Positions 49,867-62,736 of a stretch of DNA of 64,000 nt are shown here, one piece after another. The notes under the pieces are model-generated. The model was not told the DNA's origin, did not search any database, and saw only the letters and a program-made list of their open reading frames with translations. The stretch is taken from positions 1,922,001 to 1,986,000 of the forward strand of contig CP084610.1 in the NCBI GenBank assembly GCA_025917655.1. Reading direction: 5' to 3'. The position numbers were made by a program, and so were the translations under genes. The first letter of the stretch is position 1. Each line of letters starts with the position of its first letter. This stretch comes from Chlorella sorokiniana (Eukaryota > Chlorophyta > Trebouxiophyceae > Chlorellales > Chlorellaceae).

Positions 49867-52048
49867 ATGTCGTCCAGGGGCTCTAAGCTGGTGAGCAGCA
49901 TACCTCCAGCGCGCGCCGCTACCTGCAGCTGCAATTTTGTGCTCTTCGCCGCCGCAGCTGCGTGTCACAAGCGCGGCAATGCTTTGTGCATTCAAACCGC
50001 GTGCGGGCGACGATTCCCGATCCAGCCTTGACCCAGCAGCAGGACGAACACTGCCCTCCCCGCCACCACCCTCCGCGCCGCCTCCTTGCTGGTGCTTGCT
50101 GGCCACCTCGTGTTTCTTCACCCACTTCGCACTCGCCTGCAGTCGAAAGAGCAGCTGCGGGCGATGCGGGTGATGCGTGCGGCGGCCCTGGCAGCACAGG
50201 AGTCGGCGGGGGCGGAGCCTGCGCGCGGCGCCGGGCCCGCGGCGCCGCCCGCGGCCGCCGCTGCCGCGGATGCGGATGCGCGCAGCATGCCTCCGCCGCC
50301 GCCGCGCGCGCCGTCGGCCAGCCGGCAGCTGGCGCCGCCGGCTCAGCAGCAGCAGCAGGGGGCGGCGTCGTACCACGCCGACTCACAAGGCACGCGGCTG
50401 CACGACACGACGGCGCTGCTGCACGCCGGCCAGGGCGAGCCGTCCATCAACCAAGGCGCCGGCGGCGGCCCCCGCAGCAGCCGTCCCGCCGAGGACGTCC
50501 GCAGCACGCTGTCAAGCGGCGGCGACGGCGGGCTGCCGCCCGGCTTTTCGAGGGTGGCGGCCCGCCTGCATCCGCGGCTGGCTCGGCAGGTGCCGCCCAG
50601 CCCCCAGCGGCGCCCGCTGCGCAGCAGGCCGTCAGCATAGAGGGCTCCTCCGGGTCGGCGGCGGCGGCGCCCGCAGGTGCCGACGTCACCTCTGCGACGA
50701 GCCGCCCGGGGGGCCGCCGCCGCAACCGCGCTGTCCAGCGTGCCGCCCGGCTTCTTCGACGCCCCGCGGCAGACAGCGCTGCGGGCCCGCCCAGCGGCGG
50801 CGGCGACGGCGGCGGCGGTGACGTGAGCAGTCCGCAGGCGGGGGGGGCGGCGGCGCGTCTGCAGCGCTGCCCAGGGGCTTCTTCGAGGACAAGAAGGCGG
50901 ACGCCAAGGCTCGCGGGGAGGTCCCCAAGAGCGCCAAAGACATGGCAAAGGTGGGTGCGGCCTGTGGCAGCTTGTCTGCCCTGTGAGCTGCGCGCATGCT
51001 CCCGCCAAGGCCCCCTCCTCTCGGCCAGGTACCCCGCGGCGACCCTGTGGGCCCCGCTGCCCCAGCGCTGTAGCCCAGCAGGCCGCACCTTGCTTTATGG
51101 TGTCGTCGCTCGCGCTCCCCTGTTGTCTTGCACCCTGTGTGGGGTTTGCCCGCCTGCCACCAACTTTCACCCCTATCCCACCCCAACCACGACCCCATTT
51201 ATCAACCCGTTCATGGCCGCCCCCGCCGCTTCTGCTGCTGCAGGAGTATGCCGACTTCTTAAAGCAGGTGGAGAGCGATGCGGCGGCGGCGGCGCAGCAG
51301 GCGGCAGCGGAGGAGGAGGAGGAGGCAGAGGGGCGGCTGGAGCGGGAAGACTTTGAGCAGTTGTGAGTGTTCCTGCTGTCCCTCTCTCTGCTTTCTTGTT
51401 TGGGTTGTTGTTTGGCGTGAGGTTGGGGATTGCTGCTTCCCAGGCCCGCGCTGCTTTCGTTGTGTCTCACAGCCTGCATGCTGCTGTTATGCAACACTCG
51501 GCCAGCCGCGGGGTATGAAGCTTGCTAATTCACATGCTGCCTCTGCTCATGTCCCCTGCCCTTGGCAGCGTGCGGATGCAGAAACTGGAAGCCCTCAAGG
51601 CCGCCCGCCAGGCGACGGGCAGCGTCGGCGGCAAGCGCGGCGCGGAGGAGGTGGACGCTGCTGCGGCGGCGGCAGCTGCTGCCATTGCAGAGCCAGAGGT
51701 GCAGCGGCCGGTCATCCACCTGCCCAAGAAGCGGCGGGTGAGCTGCGGGCCTGCCTGCCCCGCGTGTCGTGCCGCTGTGGGGCGGCCCTTCCCCGCAGCA
51801 CCTGCTGCAGCAGCACAGGGGACATGGAGCATGCGACGCGGTTTGGCCATGGGGCATTCGCTTCCCTAGCAATGACGGAGTTTAGGGTTTTAGAGTGCTG
51901 TCGCCTCAACCCGCCTGCCCGCCCTGGCCCCGTCAGGTGATGGACACCGTGGCGGCGCTGGAGGCTGCTGGCGGCGACAGCAGCGAAGAATGAGGATGGC
52001 GCAGGGGACGACCTCCTGGACTGGCGGGCCAAGAAGTCGGCGTTTTAA
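49867..52048 (+). CDS. ZNF830: ZNF830-like protein (spliceosome / DNA-repair associated)
   Basis: Homologue of ZNF830/CCDC16, which associates with the XAB2 splicing-repair complex. Supported exons: 49867-49890 (uncertain), about 49929-50040 (uncertain), 50143-50950, 51244-51362, 51569-51737, 51937-52048. Family marks: SKEQLRAMRVMRAAALAAQE, three repeats of the signature LPPGFF / VPPGFFDAP / LPRGFFEDKKADAKARG, then EYADFLKQVESDAAAA, an acidic coiled coil EEEEEAEGRLEREDFEQL, VRMQKLEALKAARQATG, and the C terminus DLLDWRAKKSAF. Frame breaks near 50546, 50700 and 51985 fit single lost bases. The expected N-terminal C2H2 zinc finger is not clearly readable: a candidate around 49.93-50.0 kb has FCAL...CFVHSNR but not all ligands. 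Confidence 0.75.
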
Positions 52049-52307
52049 AGAAAGCCGGCATTCCATTCCAGGGCCCTGCTTGCATGGCGGCATCCAGCAA
52101 CGCTAAGCCCAGCCGCTGCATGCACCCAGCGTCTTTCTGCAAACTTGAGGGGCCTCTCTGATATGTTGCACAATCCGTGTTGCAGCAAGCTGTAAACCTT
52201 CTTGCACTGCGACGTGCTCGGCATGGGCTGGTCATAGGGTAGCAGGAGAGGTCGGGACGACCTGTTAACTTGCACAGTCGGCGCCATCGCACCATTGCCC
52301 TTCGGCC

Positions 52308-55156
52308 ATGGCGCAGCATCAGCTATCGTCCTACGGCTCGGCAAGCGCACGACGTGAGTATTGAAGAACTTGTTTCTCCGGAACTCGGTTTCCCTCCTCT
52401 CTGCGCCAGTCTGGCGCATCTACCGTGCGAAGCAACTGTATGGAAATCGATTGATTACGCGGCGCCCGGCTGCATTGTCTGTTTGTGGTCAGCCGACGCG
52501 ACCCGCCCGTCTGCTGGTGGTGTCTCTCGCGGAGCCGCTCCTGGCAACACTCTGCGTGCCTCGCTCATCACCCTGTTGCAGGCCCGCCCCTATCAGCAGT
52601 GGTACGGGGCTTGCGCAGTTCAAACATGGGCTTTGCGGCCAGCAGCAGCCCGGTGGCGTCGCCAGGGCAGCCGCGCAGCGAGGTGCGGGGCGCCGCCGCT
52701 GCGTTTGACCCAGCGGCTTACGACGAGCAGCGCCTGGCGGCCGACGCGGCGGCCATGGAGCGCATGCGGGAGGTTAGCGCGGCTGAGTCCGCGGCTGCAG
52801 AGGTGCAGCCAGAGGCAGCGCCGCCTGGGGCGTGGAAATGGGAGATCCGGAAGCAGATCTGGGACATGATGGAGGAGCAGGATCTTGCAGACTTCCCTCG
52901 GCCAGGTGGGCAATCAAGAGCATGGCCAGGCGGGCACCCATGCTTTGCAAGGCAGAAAGAATCCTGAAACCTCCGAGAATGGCACAAGCTCCTGCCACGG
53001 CGTCACGGTCAAGCGCCGCCAAAGCCGGCTGTGCGCTTGTTGCTTGGTGTTCATCTCTTGTGCTCAGGTTCCCGTCTCTACCGCAGTGCACCATCGCATC
53101 CCAAACTTCAAGGGCGCAGCCGAGGCGGCTGCACGCTTGGCGGCGCTGCCCGAGTTTGCGGCAGCCCGGTGCATCAAAGTCAACCCCGACCGCCCGCAGA
53201 GCGGGGTGCGCCTGGCTGGCCTCTGCCTTCCCGCCGCTGCCTGCATGCCGCCGACAGCCTGCTGGCAGCTGGTGGAAGGCGCTGCCGGTAAAGGCTGCCG
53301 TGCCTGCTTGTGCTCTAAAGCTGTTATATGCAGCAGTGCCAGCACCGCTCCCCCTGCCAGCAAGCCCATCCACCACCCCGACATGCTGCCCCAGCCCACC
53401 ACCACCCGCCTTGCCCCGCCCTGTATGCAGGTGCGCCACGCCGTGCTGACCCGCGGCAAGACGCTGCTGACGCCCCAGCCGCGCCTGCGCACCGGCTTCT
53501 TCTCCACACTGCACCGCGACGCCATCCCCCGAGCCAGCGGCGCTGCAGCAGGCCTGCACGTCGGGTGGGTGGGCCCCGCAGCGGCGGTACGGCTGCACCA
53601 CTGTGGCAGGGCGGCAAGCAGGCACCCCTGCCGGTGCCGGGAGCGCTGTCGTTCGTGTCCATTGCGACCCCCGCCCCTCCTGCTGCTCCCTGTCCATACG
53701 ATGCCTGCCCCCTCCCCCTGTCATGCTGTACAGCCGGTGTGGTGAAGTACGGGCGGCCGGTGTCCCTGGACGACCCTCTGAAGGTGGATCTCATTGTGGT
53801 GGGCAGCGTGGCGGTGGACCCAGAGACTGGGTGCAGGTGCGGCGTGGCCCCGGTAGCACCATCTCCCTGTGCGTCGGCGTTGATGGCAGAGGAGTGGGCT
53901 GCCGGGCACGCCAGACAAGCCGGCGCGTCGCAGCACGGCCCCATGGCAGCAGGGAGGCTGCACCAGCAAAGCAGCGTCACAGCAGCAAAGCTGGGTGGCG
54001 AGGGGGCGATGTGCCTCTGCGCCTTCTGCGAGGGCGAGGCGTCGAGCGGCCCCGTCCCTCCCCCCCTCCCTCCCGCCCCGCCGCTGCTGTGTCGGCAGGC
54101 TGGGCAAGGGCGAGGGGTTTGCCGAGCTGGAGTACGGTATCCTGCGCTGGATGGGGGCCGTCGACGATCGCACCCTGGTGGTCACCACCTGCCGCGACGA
54201 GCAGGTGCGTGCCTGGGTGCTCTGCCCCTGAGGCAGCCAGGCTGGTGCGCAGCCAGGCAGGAGAGCAAGGGGCGGCGGGGAGGGCCGGCTAGCTGTCGGC
54301 GCGCGAGGCAAGCCTGGGCTTGGCATGTGTGGAGGGACGTATTGGCGTGGTGTCAGGGTTGCAGCCAGCCTGCAGCAGGGGTGCTCAGCCACGCCAGCTG
54401 GGGCTGGCTGATTGATCCGTGTGCCGCCCGCCGCTGCTGGCACCCGCCCGCGCAGGTGCTTGCTCCGGGTGCGGTGCCCGCCTCCAAGATGCTTCCCCAC
54501 GATGTGCCTGTTGATGTGATCGTCACCCCCACGCGGGTGGGTGCAGGCAGGGGTTGCACATATGCTGCTATATGTCAGTCCCCCCCATCCCACCCCGCAT
54601 GCTGCACCGCCAGCGCCAGCCGGCGCTGGGCAGGCAGGCGGGCGGCGCGGGCCCCTTAATGCTGCCGCGCGGGTTTGCAGGGTAGCGTGCGGTAGACCTG
54701 CCGTGCTGATGCGCTGCGTGCGCCAACGACGATGCCATTCCTGCGGCGCAGGTCATCCGCGTGGCTGCGCCGTCGCTCAAGAAGCCGCAGGGCATTCTGT
54801 GGGAGCGCCTGTCCCCTCAGAAGCTGGCCCAGATCCAGATCCTGCAGCAGCTGAAGCGCCGCATAGAGGAGGAGCAGGGAGCACCGCTGCCCACCGGGCC
54901 CGACGAGGTGCTGCCGCCGGTGGCCTCCAGGGGGCGGCGCAGGGATGGGGGCAAGGGCGGCGCCAGCGGCGGCCAGCGGCGGAGGCGTGGTGGCAATAGC
55001 GGCAAGGGGCAGAGGGCGGCGGCGGTGATTTTTAAGTTCTGTTGGCCATCGGGAAATATTGCTCAAAATTTGCCACCTGCACTGATTACGTTAAGGAGCG
55101 GATCCACTCTGAGCGCTCGCGACTACACACCAGGCGCCATTTATTTGCAAGGATGA
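52308..55156 (+). CDS. MTHFSD: COG0212/MTHFSD-like protein (5-formyl-THF cyclo-ligase fold)
   Basis: Relative of 5-formyltetrahydrofolate cyclo-ligase; plant COG0212 proteins are linked to thiamin metabolism, not folate. Exons: 52308-52353, 52582-52905, 53087-53205, 53431-about 53563, 53734-53836, 54099-54204, 54456-54536, 54752-55156. N terminus ([20 protein letters not shown]) resembles a plastid transit peptide. Core: [134 protein letters not shown]. Where human MTHFSD has an RRM, this protein has a basic Gly/Arg tail ([20 protein letters not shown]) encoded by a dispersed repeat. One phase mismatch near 53563 suggests a lost base. Confidence 0.87.
54911..55028 (+). repeat. Dispersed GC-rich repeat, copy A (coding tail of the MTHFSD-like gene)
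   Basis: About 118 bases nearly identical, with a few small indels, to 58699-58820. Both share CGGTGGCCTCCAGGGGGCGG near the start and AGCGGCAAGGGGCAGAGGGC near the end. Confidence 0.85.
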
Positions 55157-55681
55157 TGTGATGTCTGCTGGTGTGTGACACATATGTGACGCCGCCAACG
55201 TCCAGGCAGCTGGCATGTGTGGCACTGGTGGCCTTCCGCTGACGGCAGCGGACGGGAGTCCATCTCTCACATCTCTGCACTGAGCAGCATGCGAGGCTGG
55301 AGAACCTGCCAACCCAGCCATGGAAACATCCAGAGCGACAACCCTCTGCTGAGTAGTCTTGCCCTGTCAAAGGGCCTGCCTTCACAAGTTGCAGCAATGA
55401 GAGATGGTGAGCAAGCAACTGCACATTAGGACAGACGAACGGGTCATGCGCGTCAAGAGCACACAAATGCATGTGTTGAAAAAGGATGTGGGAGGCCATG
55501 TGGCCATCAAACAGTGCATCGGAGCCAGGGAATGCTGAGGCACAAACCACAGACAAACGAAAAGGGTTGGTATATACAATGAGCACGTAATGCAGGAGGC
55601 GCAGCTGAAACGATTCAAGTGAAGCGAGTGAAATGAAGGCAGCCATCGACGAGGCAAAGCCCCGACCAGGCAAGGCCACAT
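55157..55681. other. Convergent 3' region at the start of an AT-richer island
   Basis: 525 bases between the MTHFSD-like stop and the stop of the minus-strand coiled-coil gene. No gene supported; GC content falls visibly here. Confidence 0.4.
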
Positions 55682-57434
55682 TCAGCTGGGCATGCCAGAC
55701 ACCAAGTAAGCGACAGAGCTCAGTGCCACCACTGCGCCAGCAGTCAATAACCCGCCGCTCATCTTCGACTTCCAATGCATGATCTGCTTCATCTCCGACT
55801 TCAAGTCGTTCAGCTTCGTGGCCTGCGCCTGCATCAGAAACGGAGAGGGAAGGCAGACAGAGCAGGAATGAGAGATTTGGTAGGCTATGACTGCTCTGCG
55901 CTCCCAAAATCGGTGGGGTACAGATGGTGGTGGGGATCAGATCTCATTCCAAGCATGTAAGCACAGCCACCACACATGGACCCTCCCTCCGGACACAAGC
56001 GCAAGCATGTCACACCTGCTGGTAAGGGGTGGTTCCCGCTGCCAGCTTGCGCTGCCCTGCGCACAGCTCAGCCAGCTCGCTCTGCATTCCTGCCAGCTCG
56101 TGCTGCCCTGCGATCAGCTCATCCAGCTTCCTCTGCATGAGGGCAGCAGACAAGAACAAAGACAGTAAGTCAAGGCAGGAAATACCCCACCGCGAGGTTC
56201 CGCAACAAAGCATGGCACGCAGCACAGGAAAGCAAAGGAGAGGCAAGGCATGCGGCTGCAGGTTAAATAAAAAGACAGCTTACAAAAATGGCGGGGAGAG
56301 AGCCCTCGTGGGTCTTCTGCCATTCTTGCACATGCTCGATGGTGGGCTTATGATTGACGGCCTCCTGCACGCGCGCCACATTCACTACAACAAGAATAGG
56401 GAAAGGTTGTGCACGACAGAGCAGAGGGTATAAGGAACACCCAGAACATGATCACAATAAAGGGCAAGACTTGAGTTACACATGGCCACCTATACCAGGG
56501 CAAGTAACAAGCTCACGACACCCAGCGACAGCAAGAGGCGCACTTTGGGTCTCCTGGAAATCCGTCCGGCTCACAAAATCATCACTCTGCTGCACGGCAT
56601 GGGGGGCATGACAGCTCACAAAATCACCACTCTGCTGCATTGCATGGGGGGCATGACAAGCGCTTCAAGGAGCGATAAACACGAAGGCAGTGCAGCACGA
56701 TAAATGCATAGGGTCAAAGCGACCAGATCTCCCACCTCTTGAGCATCCGTCGACAGCAAAGCCAGGGAACCCGGTGGGCCAGGAGCACATCTTCCACCCG
56801 CAGGCACCAATGCGCGGCACAGTTGCATGCGTGAGGTGCTGCCAACGAAGGCCCGGAGCATGCTTGTTGCTGCAGCGGGCAAGGAGAGCAAACACACTGA
56901 GAGGGCCGAGCAGCGGCAGTGATGCCAGGGAAGCTTAGGCACCTAGTTTACCGGCAACAGGCCATTGCCTTTGAGAATTTGCCCGAGCAACCAGAACATC
57001 CTCCTGTGCTCGCCTCTGCGCCTCTCAAAACACCACTGGACGCGTCGACAGTGCGCGCAACTTTGACGAGATGTCCATCTGCGGTTTATCCGTCGCAAAG
57101 CCCTCAACAGGGGCACCAGAAACCAGAGTTCAGGTAGCTCCTCAAGCGCACTGCCACCAGCAGCCAGGCAGGAGGCAGAACGCCCCAACAGCAAGTGTGA
57201 GACCCGCAGCTGGCCACCACCAGCCAATATGCAGCCCCTAAGGTCCGTACGCGCACACCGCCCCTCTGGTTTAGCACTCACCTACGGTTCGTCCTCCAGC
57301 GATTGAATGCTCAGCAGGACGAATATGGCTGAAAACGGCGTGGTAGGCGGTTTTATTCACCTTGGCATCGGTGGCGTGCGTTTCGTAGTTGCTGGCGGCT
57401 ATGTACTTGTGTGTACTGTTGCGGGCAGTAGCAT
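55682..57434 (-). CDS. Coiled-coil protein with a C-terminal membrane anchor
   Basis: Three exons are well supported: 56384-56284, 56132-56016 and 55822-55682, all with good GT-AG boundaries and no break. They read RVQEAVNHKPTIEHVQEWQK, then the repeat-like coiled coil RKLDELIAGQHELAGMQSEL and AELCAGQRKLAAG, then ATKLNDLKSEMKQIMHWKSK and a final helix LLTAGAVVALSSVAYLVSG before MPS and the stop. An upstream exon at about 57434-57305 reads HKYIAASNYETHATDAKVNK and AYHAVFSHIRPAEHSIAGGR; the joining exons between 56.4 and 57.3 kb are not resolved. Layout (coiled coil then single tail anchor) loosely recalls CCDC90/MCUR1 proteins, but similarity is too weak to name it. Confidence 0.5.
56569..56658. 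repeat. 45-base tandem duplication
   Basis: Two adjacent copies starting GCTCACAAAATCA at 56569 and 56614, differing at a few positions and each ending in the GGGGGGCATGACA run. Probably intronic in the minus-strand gene. Confidence 0.85.
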
Positions 57435-58058
57435 CACGTTTCCGAGGGATTCAGATTGCCTGTAGGCGTGCTTATGGCAGCATCCTACATTTTTCACCCT
57501 CTTCTGAGCAAGCAGACTGCTGCTTGCCAGTCTGCTGCACTACTGGCTCTTGCCCTGCATGCCCAGGGTCCCCACCCGTTCACCCTGCCAAACCACTGGG
57601 CTGGCAGGGCCATCCTCATTTCAAGGCAGGTCTGGGCTGGCAGCCACGCTACTTGCGGCTCACTCTGTGGAATGAGCCCAGCCCAGCACGCTCGGCGGTG
57701 GAGCCGCTGCTGCCCGACTGCCTGGCTGGCAGCGGTACCGAGGAGCGGTGGCGGCGGTCCTGGGCTTCCGAGGGGTCCTGCTGGACGTCAGCGAGGTACG
57801 ACAGCCCTGCGCCTCGGCGGGGTGCTGCCCGCCTGCCCACTGTGCCTGCGCAGCTGCCGGGCGGCGCCTCGAGCCAAGCCCTGCTGACGGGTGCCCCTGC
57901 CAGCAGGACGCCGCCGACCGCCTGGCGCTGGCGCGGCGGTCCATGGCGGCCCGCCACCTTGCTTGACTCCCGCGGCAACTCTCACTTAAGAGCTCATCTG
58001 ATCCCCCCCCCCGCATGCCACTCACACGTCTGGCATTCCCACCCCACCTGCCCCCCAG
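57435..58058. other. Sequence upstream of the helicase fragment
   Basis: No gene supported. If the fragment were a whole gene, helicase motifs I-III would have to lie here or further left; I find none. A short stretch near 57900 (QDAADRLA) is a very weak echo of the helicase segment that normally precedes the fragment. Confidence 0.35.
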
Positions 58059-58561
58059 TTCCTGGACATGACCAGCGCAGCGGAGCAGAGCGAGATCCAT
58101 GCGTTTTGCGAGCGAGCGGTGGCGTCAGACCTCAAGGGGTCAGACCGTCAGCTGCCGCAGGTGCTGCGGGTGCGGAACATGCTCAAGCTCGGGCTGGGGT
58201 GCATTACGCGGGTGAGTGTGTGTGTGTGGTGGGCGTGTGGGGCTGCCCCAGGTGTTATGATGGATGCCTGACAATTGCTGGCGGGACTGAGATGGCGTTG
58301 CAGCCGCCTGCCATGCCGCCGCAGCGTGCGTAGTAGAGGGCTCCCGGCCGCCATGCTGCGCGAGCCCCTCCCCAGTGCTTGTCAACCTGCAGTCCCAGCC
58401 ACCACCCCCTTCCCCCACCACTGCCCAGGCCTGCTGCCCATCGTGAAGGAGGTGGTGGAGATGCTGTTCTGCCGCGGCGTCGTCAAGGTGCTCCTCTCCA
58501 CGGAGACGTTCGCCATGGGCGTCAACGCACCCGCACGCACCGTCGTCTTCCAGTCGCTGAG
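58059..58561 (+). pseudogene. Fragment of a SKI2/MTR4-type RNA helicase
   Basis: Two exons, 58059-58211 and 58429-58561, with an intact intron. They read DMTSAAEQSEIHAFCERAVA, QLPQVLRVRNMLKLGLG, then a frame break (about 58198, one lost base) to [21 protein letters not shown] and [28 protein letters not shown]. This is the segment around helicase motifs IV-V of exosome-cofactor helicases. The usual next block (GEYTQMAGRAGRRG, motif VI) does not follow in the next 1.2 kb, and the ATPase motifs do not precede. It is therefore a partial duplicate with its intron retained, not a processed copy. A misassembly that joined two loci would look the same. Confidence 0.7.
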
Positions 58562-59766
58562 GTGGGAGGGGGCGGGGCGAATGCAGGGGCGCGCAGGCAG
58601 CGCCGTGCTGCGCGCCCGCCGTCGGTCGCCTGCCAGCGGCGCCACCGGCCATTGCTGCCTCCCAGCTGCCTCGCGCCGCACCCACCACTCATCCGTCGCT
58701 GCCCCCGGTGGCCTCCAGGGGGCGGCGCGGGGGTGGGGGAAGGGCGGCGGCGCCCACGGCGGCCAGCGGCGGGGGCGTGGCGGCAACAGCGGCAAGGGGC
58801 AGAGGGCGGTGGCGGCATGACGCGAGCCCGGCCGTGAATGCTGTGCGTTCTGCCGTTGTCACCCATGCCGCAAGGCTGATGCTGCACAGGAGACAAGTGG
58901 CCAGGCAGCGATGCGAGCGCGCTGTTGGGGCGGCGGGCGGGCGGCCCCCGTTGAAGTGGGTCAGCTTGCAGCAGGGACAAGCGAAGCCTGCAAACGGTCG
59001 ACGCTCTGGATTCAAAACCTCGCGCAGTGCCCTTCAAGAGGGAGCCGTGGGAGAGGATGGGCTCGAGCGTGCTGGGCGAGGCATGGCTAATGGTGCCACA
59101 TCCGCAGACCTGATCCACTGTGGGGAGCGCTCAGCGCGTCCCTTACCGCACTACTGTTGCCTACAAACCTATAAGATTGCCTATAACAGCCTGCAAGCAG
59201 CAGAGCAGCAACCCCGGCTCGGCGCAACTTGCTTTCGGCGCCCTTCGCAGCAGCCAGGCTCCTCGGGCGCCTTGAATAGACCTGCAGAAGGCATAGCAAG
59301 CGTGCCAGCACCTCCGGGGCTTGCGACAGTTGCAGAGGCTGACACAGATGCAGCAAGTGACGAGCAGCAGGGCCTTGCAGGCCTCGGCGGCTTCCAACAG
59401 GTGTGTTCCATGCATGTGGTCGATTTCCAGGTAGCCAGCTGCCCAATGCAGCCGCTGCCCAGTCCGGCTTGGCGCCCAGCCGCTGACCACTCGCTCCCCA
59501 CCTTCTGCCCAACTCAGGACCGCCTTGAGCAGCCGACGGCGGTGCGGCAGCGCGCGTAGGCAGTTGCCGCAGGTGCGGCTGCGGGCCAGGCAGCCTCCGC
59601 CTTGCGACAAGGCGCCGCCTCCAAGCTGTGCACCTGCCACCCAGTCTCCTCATCTTGCCTTCCTTGACCTGCAACGCATCACCTGGTGGCTTGCTTGCCT
59701 GCTGGCTGTGATGCCACTGATTACAACTTTCAAGCCCATCGTCGCTGCCCTTCCCTGCCGCCGCAG
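58562..59766. other. Region between the helicase fragment and the GGPP synthase core
   Basis: Contains repeat copy B and, further right, one or more unresolved 5' exons of the GGPP synthase, which needs a transit peptide. A stretch around 59.2-59.4 kb (plus) reads as a plausible exon ending GLAGLGGFQQ before a GTGTGT donor, but I cannot connect it with confidence. Confidence 0.35.
58699..58820 (+). repeat. Dispersed GC-rich repeat, copy B (non-coding)
   Basis: About 122 bases matching copy A at 54911-55028 in the same orientation. It starts 138 bases after the end of the helicase fragment. Confidence 0.85.
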
Positions 59767-61968
<2,202 letters not shown>

Positions 61969-62736
61969 TGGGGCAAACAACCGCCGACTGGACGGCGGCG
62001 GGTGCGCAGCGACGCAGTGCACACCCGGCCGCCGGAAACACCCAAACTGCGACCTGCCAAGCAGAGGCTGATGGGCGGCCCCTGCTGCCTGGGCTTACAA
62101 CAAAGCTTTAGGTTGCCCATGGTAGCCAACGTGCACGCCCAGCAGCCCACCAGACGCACAACACATGTACCACCAAAGGGTTTCGGCAGCGTGCGGCTGG
62201 CAGTGCTTGGTGCTAGCCCTGCTGCGCCAGCCTCAACCCGGAATGCCACCCCATTTCTCTCCCTCCTCTTTCCCCGTTCGAGTTTATTCGCGGTGCGTCC
62301 CCTCGCCCCTCCTGGGAGAGCTGCTGCGCTTCGCCCTCAAATGCAGTCCCTTGCCTCCTGAAGCGGGCCCAGCCTCGTGCTCTCCGATTTTATGCAACTT
62401 ATAGCCCTCCACCCCCTACCTGCGGGTTGTTAGAGCCTCCCGCTGCTGCGCGCGCCCGATTTGCTGGGGCGCAGCGCCCCAGTTTTTTTGCGGCACCCCA
62501 TTTGAGTGTCCTTGGCCCTGTTTTGTGACTGCTTACAGCACACACAGCTGTGACGGGAAGGGGAAGGAGCAGGGAGGTGGTGGAAGTGCGAGAGGAATGT
62601 GGGATCCTCATCCCCACAGATCCTGGGGATGGTGGCAGTGACGCCAGCGGCCATCATGGCGGCCACGCGTGCACGGGGCTCGTGGACGACCACCCCATGG
62701 GCAGTTCTGTGCCAGCGGGCAGGCCCATCCAACAAC
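61969..62736. other. Convergent 3' region, GGPS / TRAPPC2L
   Basis: 768 bases between two facing stop codons. It holds 3' UTRs and no supportable gene. Candidate signals for the minus gene are TTACA at 62095-62099 and 62533-62537. Confidence 0.45.
62533..62537 (-). terminator. TRAPPC2L: Poly(A) signal TGTAA, TRAPPC2L
   Basis: TGTAA on the minus strand 200 bases after the TRAPPC2L stop; nearer and so likelier than the second copy at 62095-62099. Confidence 0.5.

Noticed and set aside
57300-57434. Retroelement-like exon in the AT-richer island
   Set aside because: No reverse transcriptase, integrase, gag zinc knuckle or terminal repeat is visible anywhere in the window.
59200-59400. Exon ending GLAGLGGFQQ as a confirmed GGPP synthase transit peptide
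   Set aside because: Composition is plausible, but splice phase to the core exon could not be shown, so it is left unassigned.
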